5,044 nucleotides of DNA. Source: Sphaerochaetaceae bacterium (GTDB lineage Bacteria; Spirochaetota; Spirochaetia; Sphaerochaetales; Sphaerochaetaceae). The notes beneath the pieces were generated by a model, which was not told where the DNA came from, searched no databases, and was given only the letters and a program-made list of their open reading frames with translations. The stretch's first letter is position 1. The number at the start of each line of letters is the position of its first letter. Positions 1 to 4,985 of this stretch are shown here, in pieces. The position numbers and the translations under genes were made by a program. The stretch spans positions 1 through 5,044 of the forward strand of contig JAKSPF010000104.1 of assembly GCA_024405065.1 (NCBI GenBank), read 5' to 3'.

Positions 1-16
1 TGTAAAGGACTGATAA

Positions 17-250
17 GTGGAGAAGGAACTGGTTGAATACATTGTCAAATCACTTGTTGACTTTCCGGATGAAGTTGAGCTGAATGTTGTGGAAGGTGAA
101 AAATCTACGATATTGGAGTTGAAGGTTTCGTCTCAGGATATAGGTAAGGTGATCGGCAGGCAGGGCAGGATTGCAAAAGCACTGAGGACTATACTGAGTG
201 CTGCAGCAACCAGAAGCGGAAAGCATGCAAGCTTGGAGATTCTGGACTGA
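17..250 (+). CDS. khpA: KhpA-type KH-domain RNA-binding protein
   Basis: This encodes a 77-residue single KH domain protein (UPF0109/KhpA family), a small cytoplasmic RNA-binding protein. In other bacteria it works with KhpB and is commonly encoded between rpsP and rimM. The diagnostic KH loop GxxG is GRQG at residues 47-50, inside VIGRQGRIAKALRTIL, and is followed by the expected amphipathic helix. The length matches the family (about 75-80 aa). The start is a GTG preceded by AAAGGA at 4-9 with 7 nt spacing. No other in-frame start fits, because the first residues MEKELVEYIV are already the normal N-terminus. The gene ends 4 bp before rimM, so the two are probably co-transcribed. Bases 1-16 are too short to identify the upstream gene; rpsP is expected from the usual order. 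Family assignment is secure; the RNA targets are unknown. Confidence 0.93.
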   Translation: MEKELVEYIVKSLVDFPDEVELNVVEGEKSTILELKVSSQDIGKVIGRQGRIAKALRTILSAAATRSGKHASLEILD

Positions 251-254
251 CGGT

Positions 255-761
255 ATGAAACAGATCCTTGCAACCGGTGTTGTCAGAGCTCCGCACGGAG
301 TCAGAGGTTTGATGAAGGTTCATCCGTATGCGGATGATGTTTCGCATTTTGCAGACTTGCACAGTGTTACTCTGAGCAAGGACGGCAGAACCAAGAGTGC
401 GGAAATTGAGGAAATTCAGGACTTCTGTGGGGAATTTCTTGTCAAATTCAAGGGAATAGATAACCCTGAAGACGGCAGATTGATTTCCGGTTGGGAAATT
501 CTGGTACCGAGAGAACAGGCTTCAAAGCTCGGAGAAGGAGAGGTATACATAGCCGACCTTGTAGGAATGAGGCTGTTATACAATAACGAAGAAGTCGGAA
601 ATATTGTTTCTGTCCTTGACGGAGCACAGGCACCTCTGCTTGAGGTAATGTGCAGGGACGGGAAAAAGAGGCTTGTTCCGTTTCTCAAGGGTATATACGT
701 CTCTGATGTTGACCTTGAAAGCGAAACAGTAAAACTTCTTGTCAGGGAACTTGTTGAATGA
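255..761 (+). CDS. rimM: Ribosome maturation factor RimM
   Basis: RimM is a cytoplasmic assembly factor that binds ribosomal protein S19 and helps mature the 3' domain (head) of the 30S subunit. The product is 168 aa, normal for the family. The N-terminal RimM domain (about residues 1-88) opens with the signature GVVRAPHGVRGLMKV at 8-22 and closes with GWEILVPRE at 79-87. The C-terminal PRC-barrel domain (about 97-165) shows DLVGM (101-105), EVGNIVSVLDGA and LVPF (140-143). The frame is open back to an ATG at 198, but that start would overlap khpA by 53 bp and add 19 residues that do not look like RimM. ATG 255 gives the canonical N-terminus. Its Shine-Dalgarno match is poor, so translation may be coupled to khpA, which stops 4 bp upstream. 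The stop overlaps the trmD start as ATGA. Confidence 0.95.
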   Translation: MKQILATGVVRAPHGVRGLMKVHPYADDVSHFADLHSVTLSKDGRTKSAEIEEIQDFCGEFLVKFKGIDNPEDGRLISGWEILVPREQASKLGEGEVYIADLVGMRLLYNNEEVGNIVSVLDGAQAPLLEVMCRDGKKRLVPFLKGIYVSDVDLESETVKLLVRELVE

Positions 762-1504
762 ATATTGATATTCTGACATTGTTTCCCGGCATGATTGAAG
801 GTTTCTTCACGAATTCAATTATGGCAAGGGCCGTCAATGCAGGTCTTGTTTCTTATAAGATAACAGATTGGAGACAGTTTGCAGAAGACAGGCACCGCAA
901 GTGTGATGATTCACCCTTTGGCGGCGGAGCAGGCATGGTCATTAAACCTGAACCGCTTTTCAAAGCTCTGGATTACGTTGATGCCATGAACAAACGTGTT
1001 ATCTGTGCTTCACCGTCCGGAAAGCGTCTGACACAGGATTATGCGGCTGAACTCAGTCATCAGTCCGATCTTGTTTTTATCTGCGGTCATTACGAAGGTA
1101 TAGACCAGAGAGTGTTGGATCGTTATGTGGACGATGAAATATGTATAGGTGATTACGTTGTTTCTTCAGGGGAAGTAGCCACCCTGGTGATTATTGATGC
1201 CGTTTACAGACTGATAAACGGTGTAATCACGGATTCCTCACTTGAAGAGGAGAGCTTCACCGGTTCGTTGCTGGAATACCCGCAGTACACCAGACCGGAA
1301 ACCTATTGCGGAATGTCGGTTCCTGATATATTATTATCGGGACATCACGCCAACATAGAGAAGTGGAGGCTGCAAAAAAGGCTTGAGAAAACTTTTAGAA
1401 ACAGGCCTGAACTGCTGGAAAATGCATCGTTGGATGTGCAATCCCGCAGGATGCTTGATGAAATTAAATTGACCGAGGGGTTTAACAAAAATGGACTTGA
1501 TTAA
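758..1504 (+). CDS. trmD: tRNA (guanine-N1-)-methyltransferase TrmD
   Basis: TrmD transfers a methyl group from S-adenosylmethionine to N1 of G37 in tRNAs with a G at position 36, preventing +1 frameshifting. It is an essential cytoplasmic SPOUT dimer. The 248-aa product is full length. Visible motifs are GGGAGMV (55-61), the trefoil-knot AdoMet site spanning PSGKR (86-90), FICGHYEGIDQRV (107-119) and IGDYVVSSGE (130-139), then YTRP (177-180) and LLSGHH (192-197) of the linker and C-terminal tRNA-binding domain. The catalytic aspartate region usually reads DSF; here it is ESF with Glu165, a conservative change. The knot segment reads VVSSGE where many homologues have VLTGGE. The ATG overlaps the rimM stop by 4 bp and has AGGGA at 744-748, 9 nt upstream. 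The 3' end overlaps rplS by 14 bp. Identification is secure. Confidence 0.97.
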   Translation: MNIDILTLFPGMIEGFFTNSIMARAVNAGLVSYKITDWRQFAEDRHRKCDDSPFGGGAGMVIKPEPLFKALDYVDAMNKRVICASPSGKRLTQDYAAELSHQSDLVFICGHYEGIDQRVLDRYVDDEICIGDYVVSSGEVATLVIIDAVYRLINGVITDSSLEEESFTGSLLEYPQYTRPETYCGMSVPDILLSGHHANIEKWRLQKRLEKTFRNRPELLENASLDVQSRRMLDEIKLTEGFNKNGLD

Positions 1505-1850
1505 GGCTATTGAACAGGAACAGATGAAGCAGGATGCCGAAAACTTCCACGTGGGTGATACGGTAAAGGTCTACTTCAAAATTGTAGAAGGTGCTACAGA
1601 ACGTATTCAGCCGTATGAAGGTGTTGTGATTGCCAAGAACAATTCGGGAATCAGAAGAACTTTTGTTGTGCGTAAGATTTCATACGGTGTGGGTGTTGAG
1701 AGAATTTTTCCGCTTCATTCACCGAGAGTAGAGAATATTGAGGTTGTCAGGCGCGGTAGGGTAAGAAGAGCAAAACTTTATTACCTCAGAGACAAGGTAG
1801 GAAAGAGTGCAAAGGTGCCTGAGCAGATTAAGGGTCACAAGGGTATCTGA
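1491..1850 (+). CDS. rplS: 50S ribosomal protein L19
   Basis: L19 is a large-subunit protein located at the interface with the 30S subunit. The 119-aa product is close to the usual length (about 115). It carries the family hallmarks: GDTVKVYFKIVEG (22-34), ERIQPYEGVVIA, and the highly conserved stretch with ISYGVGVERIFPLHSP followed by basic RRGRVRRAKLYYLRD. The start lies inside the end of trmD (14-bp overlap, different frame), with GAGGGG at 1475-1480 and 10 nt spacing. This suggests coupled but independently boosted translation, as expected for an abundant ribosomal protein at the end of its operon. The next gene begins 258 bp downstream, after a repeat pair and a terminator. Confidence 0.97.
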   Translation: MDLIKAIEQEQMKQDAENFHVGDTVKVYFKIVEGATERIQPYEGVVIAKNNSGIRRTFVVRKISYGVGVERIFPLHSPRVENIEVVRRGRVRRAKLYYLRDKVGKSAKVPEQIKGHKGI

Positions 1851-1860
1851 TTTTCCTAAG

Positions 1861-1900
1861 AATACAGTTTCCAATTTCTGCGTTGCTGCATCGGAGCCGT
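1861..1900 (+). repeat. 40-bp direct repeat, copy 1
   Basis: This 40-bp segment is identical base for base to 1966-2005. It starts AATACAGTTTCC and ends GCATCGGAGCCGT, and lies 10 bp after the rplS stop. Similarity continues weakly past the end: 1903-1918 and 2007-2022 agree at 12 of 16 positions, finishing in GTCTCC in both. The repeat therefore runs into the hairpin listed at 1893-1918. Possible roles are a dispersed structured element or part of the 3' untranslated region of the rplS mRNA. I do not recognise the family. Confidence 0.9.
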
Positions 1901-1918
1901 ACTATGAGTACTGTCTCC
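1893..1918 (+). other. Stem-loop at the end of repeat copy 1
   Basis: The outer stem is GGAG (1893-1896) with CTCC (1915-1918). The inner stem is GTACT (1899-1903) with AGTAC (1907-1911) around the loop ATG. A small internal loop (CC opposite TGT) separates them. No T-run follows directly, so this is not a standard intrinsic terminator. The geometry matches the hairpin after copy 2 although the inner arm sequences differ. Confidence 0.6.
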
Positions 1919-1965
1919 TCTTTGCTCCTTGAACTTGAAAATGTATTCTTGGAAAATATCTATTC

Positions 1966-2005
1966 AATACAGTTTCCAATTTCTGCGTTGCTGCATCGGA
2001 GCCGT
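1966..2005 (+). repeat. 40-bp direct repeat, copy 2
   Basis: This is an exact second copy of 1861-1900, offset by 105 bp. It leads into its own hairpin (1997-2023) and ends about 58 bp before the terminator. Each copy also begins with a TTTCCAA block that has a complementary partner downstream: 1868-1874 with TTGGAAA at 1949-1955 for copy 1, and TTCCAA at 1974-1979 with TTGGAA at 2043-2048 for copy 2. Each full unit may therefore be a closed stem of about 75-90 nt. Confidence 0.9.
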
Positions 2006-2023
2006 TTATAAATAAAGTCTCCG
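1997..2023 (+). other. Stem-loop at the end of repeat copy 2
   Basis: The outer stem is CGGAG (1997-2001) with CTCCG (2019-2023). The inner stem is TTTA (2005-2008) with TAAA (2013-2016) around a four-base loop. The inner arms are entirely different from the GTACT/AGTAC arms of copy 1 yet remain self-complementary. The same stretch contains TATAAA (2007-2012), similar to a -10 box, but I see no -35 at a suitable distance. Confidence 0.55.
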
Positions 2024-2062
2024 TTTCATAGAATCGTTGCATTTGGAATTCGGTGTTTTTAC

Positions 2063-2092
2063 AGCGGAGGTTTTTCCTCCGCTTTATTTTGT
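2063..2092 (+). terminator. Rho-independent terminator after rplS
   Basis: An 8-bp perfect stem, AGCGGAGG (2063-2070) with CCTCCGCT (2076-2083), encloses a five-T loop. It is followed by the T-rich tail TTATTTTGTT. This is the natural end of the khpA-rimM-trmD-rplS transcript. It lies only about 17 bp before the next start codon (2109). Confidence 0.88.
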
Positions 2093-2108
2093 TAGGGATG
2101 CTCGTGTA

Positions 2109-2453
2109 ATGAACACAAGAGAAAAGGGAAGAGTAGCAGAGTCTCTGGTTTGTGAATTTCTTGAAAAGAAAGGACATACGATTCTTTATCGCAATTTTTC
2201 CGTTCCCGAAGCAGAGGTGGATATTGTTTCTTCTTCCGGCGGAACAATCTGTTTCACGGAGGTTAAACAGGTTCCCGTAAACTGGTCAGCAGAGGATTTT
2301 CCTTTCAAAATCAATTCAACAAAGAAGAAAAAAATAAGGTTTGCCGCTTCCGTGTATCTTGCCCGTAATTCTGATATAAAATATGATGAAATAAGATTTG
2401 ATGCGGCATTTGTAATAGATTCAGACATCAAATATATTGAAGGAGCGTTCTGA
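2109..2453 (+). CDS. yraN: YraN/UPF0102 family nuclease-fold protein
   Basis: This is a 114-aa member of the UPF0102 (YraN) family, which has a restriction-endonuclease-like (PD-(D/E)XK) fold related to Holliday-junction resolvases. Its cellular role is not firmly established. Visible features are an N-terminal helix GRVAESLVCEFLEKKGHTIL (7-26), RNF (28-30), the core AEVDIV (35-40) with Asp38, FTEVK (49-53) giving the E-x-K pair, and the family C-terminus with IRFDAAFVID and a final EGAF. The usual GEID is AEVD here, so the glycine is lost but the acidic residues remain. The frame is open from 2037, but that longer form would translate through the terminator. ATG 2109 gives the normal N-terminus, with AGGG at 2094-2097. 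The gene overlaps the next one by 1 bp (TGATG). Confidence 0.88.
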   Translation: MNTREKGRVAESLVCEFLEKKGHTILYRNFSVPEAEVDIVSSSGGTICFTEVKQVPVNWSAEDFPFKINSTKKKKIRFAASVYLARNSDIKYDEIRFDAAFVIDSDIKYIEGAF

Positions 2454-2842
2454 TGATCAAACATAAAAAGAAAAAATTTCAGTTTCAAACTGAAACAAGT
2501 CACTTTTCTGATGTGAATCACGTTGCTGTGGATGAGGTGAGTGTCCCTCAAGTTCATGAGCCCCTCCCTGATTGTCAAATTTGCGGAAAACCTATAGAGG
2601 CCATAATAGAGGCAATAAGAGAGAGTGACGGTTCGTACTCTCACTTTGACTGTGTGCTTGAAAAAATAAAAAAGGAATATCACGTTGATGAACCCGATAA
2701 GGTTTCATATATAGGACGCGGTACGTTTGCTGTTGTTTCCAAAGACAGTGACGGTAACATTGTGTTCAAAGACAGAATCCAGTATGAATCCGGTGAGACT
2801 TTCAACAGTGCAAAACAGTATGTTGAGGAAAACCGCAAATGA
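2453..2842 (+). CDS. Conserved-looking small protein with CxxC...HxxC motif
   Basis: I do not recognise this 129-aa protein by name. It starts with a very basic stretch (IKHKKKK), followed by a polar segment of about 30 residues that is probably disordered. A compact domain then begins with CQICGK: Cys41, Cys44, His64 and Cys67 form a CxxC...HxxC pattern suited to one zinc ion. A charged helix (LEKIKKEY) and a likely beta-rich region with IGRGTFAVV and DGNIVFKDR (residues 84-110) follow. There is no signal peptide or membrane segment. Translation should be strong, with AAGGAG at 2440-2445 and 7 nt spacing. The start overlaps the yraN stop by 1 bp and the stop overlaps the coaD start by 4 bp, so it is made together with both. 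A nucleic-acid or protein-binding role is possible but is only inference. Confidence 0.85.
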   Translation: MIKHKKKKFQFQTETSHFSDVNHVAVDEVSVPQVHEPLPDCQICGKPIEAIIEAIRESDGSYSHFDCVLEKIKKEYHVDEPDKVSYIGRGTFAVVSKDSDGNIVFKDRIQYESGETFNSAKQYVEENRK

Positions 2843-3333
2843 TACCTTCTGTTGCAGTTTTGCCCGGTAGTTTTGATCCGCCTACAAACGGTCACATTGA
2901 CATAATAAGAAGGGCATCCTCTCTTTTTGAAAAACTGTACGTTGTTATCGGTGTCAATAAAAGTAAAAAACATCTGTTTCAACCGGAAGAAATTTGCGGA
3001 ATGCTCAGAGAGACGCTGGAGGATAAGAAGAATGTTGAGGTTTCTGTTTGGGACGGATTGATTGTTGATTTTGCCAAGAAGCATAATGCAGGAGTGATTC
3101 TGCGCGGTGTTCGTCCCCTTGCCGACTTCAGTTACGAGTTTGAACTTGCAGAAACAAATATGAAAATCTGCCCAGAGATTGAAGTTGTTTTTCTTCCGGC
3201 TTCATCTGAATATTTTTTTACGAGAAGTTCATCAATCAGGGAAATGATAAGCTTCGGAGTTGATATCTCTGCTCTTGTGCCTCCTGCTGTTGTGAGGGCT
3301 GTCAAAATGCAGAAAAACTGCCAACTTAGGTAA
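2839..3333 (+). CDS. coaD: Phosphopantetheine adenylyltransferase CoaD
   Basis: CoaD joins ATP and 4'-phosphopantetheine to form dephospho-CoA and pyrophosphate, the penultimate step of coenzyme A synthesis in the cytoplasm. The 164-aa product has the nucleotidyltransferase signature PGSFDPPTNGH (9-19) including T/NxGH, then ILRGVRPLADFSYEFELAETN (87-107) for phosphopantetheine binding, and FFTRSSSIRE (126-135), equivalent to the usual ISSS(x)(V/I)(R/K)E nucleotide-binding motif. ATG 2839 overlaps the preceding stop as ATGA and has GAGGAA at 2825-2830. The last five residues (NCQLR) and the TAA stop lie within the first unit of the 23-bp tandem array that begins at 3314. The native C-terminus may therefore have been replaced by repeat sequence. 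The conserved fold ends near LVPPAVVRAV (146-155), so activity should not be affected. Confidence 0.96.
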   Translation: MIPSVAVLPGSFDPPTNGHIDIIRRASSLFEKLYVVIGVNKSKKHLFQPEEICGMLRETLEDKKNVEVSVWDGLIVDFAKKHNAGVILRGVRPLADFSYEFELAETNMKICPEIEVVFLPASSEYFFTRSSSIREMISFGVDISALVPPAVVRAVKMQKNCQLR

Positions 3334-3405
3334 AATAAAACTGCCAACTTAGGTAAAATAAAACTGCCAACTTGGGTAAAATAAAACTGCCAACTTGGGT
3401 AAAAT
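3314..3405 (+). repeat. Four-unit 23-bp tandem repeat array
   Basis: Four head-to-tail units occur without spacers at 3314-3336, 3337-3359, 3360-3382 and 3383-3405. Each is AAAA plus CTGCCAACTTRGGTAAAAT. The only variation is one base: A in units 1-2 and G in units 3-4. With G the core reads CCAAcTTGG, a 9-bp inverted repeat; with A one half-site is broken. Each unit contains TAAAAT, one mismatch from a -10 box, and a TAA. Because 23 is not a multiple of 3, the stops fall in rotating frames. The array bridges the coaD 3' end and the ATPase leader. Confidence 0.95.
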
Positions 3406-3458
3406 TGCTTGTCTTTTTGTGCTGTAACGTTTAAAGTATGCAATCAAGGGGTAGCAAA

Positions 3459-4739
3459 ATGGCGGAGTATCTTCCTAGGATTACAGATAGTATTTTAAGA
3501 AATGAGCTTGACTCCGTGGGTGCTGTATTACTTGAAGGACCAAAGTGGTGTGGAAAGACTTCAACAGCAGAACAGTGTGCAAAGAGTATTTTGTACATGA
3601 ACGACCCCAAAAATGTTGAAGCAAATATTCTCAGAGCGGAGACAAATCCATTGTCTTTGTTGTCAGGCAAAACTCCGAGACTGATTGACGAATGGCAGAT
3701 TGTTGCCGACAAACTTTGGGATACCGTAAGGTATGAAGTGGACCACAGAAATGAATTCGGACAATTTATACTTACCGGATCGGCAACACCTGTGCAACTG
3801 GGTAAAAACACTCATTCAGGAACAGGAAGAATAAGAAAATTGAAAATGAGGACAATGTCGCTTTTTGAATCCGGAGATTCGTCAGGTAGTGTTTCTTTGA
3901 AAATTTTGTTTGATTCTCCGGAGACGATAAACGGAGAATGCAGTATAAAACTTGAAGAACTTGCATATCTCACCTGTCGGGGAGGATGGCCTCGTGCCGT
4001 TACGACATCAAGAAAAGATATTGCTTTAAAGCAAGCTGAAAATTACTATGACGCCGTAGTGCATCAGGAATATCCTGAGTCTGTATTAAGGAGAAATAAT
4101 CCACAGTGGACTGCTTCACTACTTAAATCCTATGCCAGATTTATCGGTTCTCCGGCAACAACGGGTAACTTTTTTGATGATTGCATAGTGCATGGCGGAG
4201 GTATGACTTCCTTGGAAACAATAGATAATTATATATCGTTCTTAAAAAGTCTGTTTGTATTTGAGGACATGGATTCATGGAATCCTAATCTCAGATCCAG
4301 AACAGCCATAAGGACATCGCCGGTAAGGTATTTTACCGACCCTTCCATTGCTGTAAATGCACTGGCTTCAGGTCCGGGTGCGTTATGTAACGATTTAAAA
4401 ACATTCGGATTTATGTTTGAAAATATGGCAATAAGAGACTTAAGGATATATGCACAAAGTATTAACGGAGAAATTTTTCACTACAGAGACAGAAACAATC
4501 TTGAATGCGATGCTGTAATTGTTCTGAAAGACGGTAGATACGGACTTGCAGAAATCAAACTCGGTGGTAGTACGCTTGAGGAAGAAGGAGCTTCCGGTTT
4601 AAAGAAACTTGAGTCTAAACTGAATACGAACACAATGGGAAAGCCCTCATTCAAAATGGTTGTGAGCGGTGTAAGCTCCTATGCATATCGCAGACCTGAT
4701 GATGTTTATGTTGTTCCAATAGGATGTTTAGGTCCTTAA
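3459..4739 (+). CDS. AAA-type ATPase with DUF4143 / PD-(D/E)XK-like C-terminus
   Basis: This 426-aa protein belongs to the AAA_14 plus DUF4143 group: ATPases of unsettled function, common as accessory genes in gut and host-associated bacteria. ATG 3459 is preferred over in-frame ATG 3438 because AAGGGG at 3446-3451 lies 7 nt before it, and MAEYLPRITDSIL is the usual opening. Counting from ATG 3459, Walker A is GPKWCGKT (27-34), Walker B is RLIDEW (74-79), and LTGSAT follows at 105-110 as the sensor-like strand. The linker contains CRGGWPRAV (173-181). The C-terminal domain shows FENMAIRDL (Glu321), then ECD (349-351) and AEIK (364-367), spaced like a PD-(D/E)XK nuclease core. No membrane segment or signal peptide is visible. 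It follows the 23-bp array, with no clear terminator between coaD and it. Intact acidic residues and P-loop suggest a working protein; substrate and role are unknown. Confidence 0.9.
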   Translation: MAEYLPRITDSILRNELDSVGAVLLEGPKWCGKTSTAEQCAKSILYMNDPKNVEANILRAETNPLSLLSGKTPRLIDEWQIVADKLWDTVRYEVDHRNEFGQFILTGSATPVQLGKNTHSGTGRIRKLKMRTMSLFESGDSSGSVSLKILFDSPETINGECSIKLEELAYLTCRGGWPRAVTTSRKDIALKQAENYYDAVVHQEYPESVLRRNNPQWTASLLKSYARFIGSPATTGNFFDDCIVHGGGMTSLETIDNYISFLKSLFVFEDMDSWNPNLRSRTAIRTSPVRYFTDPSIAVNALASGPGALCNDLKTFGFMFENMAIRDLRIYAQSINGEIFHYRDRNNLECDAVIVLKDGRYGLAEIKLGGSTLEEEGASGLKKLESKLNTNTMGKPSFKMVVSGVSSYAYRRPDDVYVVPIGCLGP

Positions 4740-4833
4740 AGTATTTGTCTGTCACTTTTCTGAAGAGGAACTACAAAGAGCTAATTGCAAAATTCCATTT
4801 ATGAATTCTGAACTTGCTTTTCCGCTATGAGAC

Positions 4834-4868
4834 GAACAGGTTACAGGTTGGGCGAACCGGTCCTGTTC
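4834..4868 (+). other. Stem-loop downstream of the ATPase gene
   Basis: GAACAGG (4834-4840) pairs perfectly with CCTGTTC (4862-4868). Inside, GGTT (4846-4849) pairs with AACC (4855-4858) around GGGCG. What follows is an A-run (4871-4878), not a T-run. It could be an atypical terminator or a processing/stability structure for the ATPase mRNA, but it does not meet the usual intrinsic terminator pattern. Confidence 0.4.
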
Positions 4869-4888
4869 TGAAAAAAAATTTACAGATT

Positions 4889-4931
4889 TTTTCTTCAAAA
4901 TACCCGATTTTACCGATTTTCCTGAAGAAAA
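4889..4931 (+). other. Inverted repeat in AT-rich intergenic region
   Basis: TTTTCTTCA (4889-4897) and TGAAGAAAA (4923-4931) form a perfect 9-bp inverted repeat. The 25-bp interval contains two direct copies of CCGATTTT (4904-4911 and 4913-4920). A second, smaller inverted repeat follows at 4933-4946 (TGCAAA, TT, TTTGCA). The region looks regulatory, but AT-rich DNA gives such matches easily. Confidence 0.4.
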
Positions 4932-4951
4932 TTGCAAATTTTTGCATCTAT

Positions 4952-4985
4952 TAAGAATTGAAAGGTTTACGCCTTTCAAATCTTA
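4952..4985 (+). promoter_or_regulatory. Long inverted repeat just upstream of the 5003 gene's RBS
   Basis: TAAGA (4952-4956) and TTGAAAGG (4958-4965) pair with CCTTTCAA (4972-4979) and TCTTA (4981-4985). This gives 13 base pairs with one A-A mismatch around a 6-nt loop. The structure ends 5 nt before GGAGGT, the ribosome-binding site of the next gene, and has no T-tail. A repressor operator or a 5' untranslated hairpin that affects translation are the two reasonable readings. Confidence 0.55.

Noticed and set aside
198..254. Upstream extension of rimM from ATG 198
   Set aside because: It would overlap khpA by 53 bp and add residues unlike any RimM N-terminus; ATG 255 starts at the conserved domain.
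2037..2108. Upstream extension of the YraN frame from ATG 2037
   Set aside because: The extra 24 residues would be encoded across the Rho-independent terminator and do not match the family N-terminus.
2186..2683. Long minus-strand open frame opposite yraN and the CxxC gene
   Set aside because: It has no recognisable motifs and lies opposite two well-supported, overlapping genes with good ribosome-binding sites.
3314..3405. CRISPR array
   Set aside because: The units are contiguous and near identical with no variable spacers, so this is a tandem repeat.
3405..3436. Promoter for the ATPase (TTGTCT at 3409-3414 with TTAAAG at 3431-3436)
   Set aside because: Both boxes match the consensus poorly and the second almost touches ATG 3438; not strong enough to list.
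3132..3443. Minus-strand open frame across the 23-bp array
   Set aside because: It is antisense to coaD and made mostly of translated repeat (recurring LAVLFY/WQF-like peptides); the tandem repeat itself keeps the frame open.
4732..4830. Plus-strand open stretch just after the ATPase (reads FVCHFSEEELQRANC...)
   Set aside because: About 30 codons with no start codon at its beginning; the ATPase already has a normal C-terminus, so a frameshifted extension is not supported.
4752..4979. Minus-strand 75-codon frame in the intergenic region
   Set aside because: Low-complexity Ser/Lys/Phe composition from AT-rich inverted repeats; no supported start signal.
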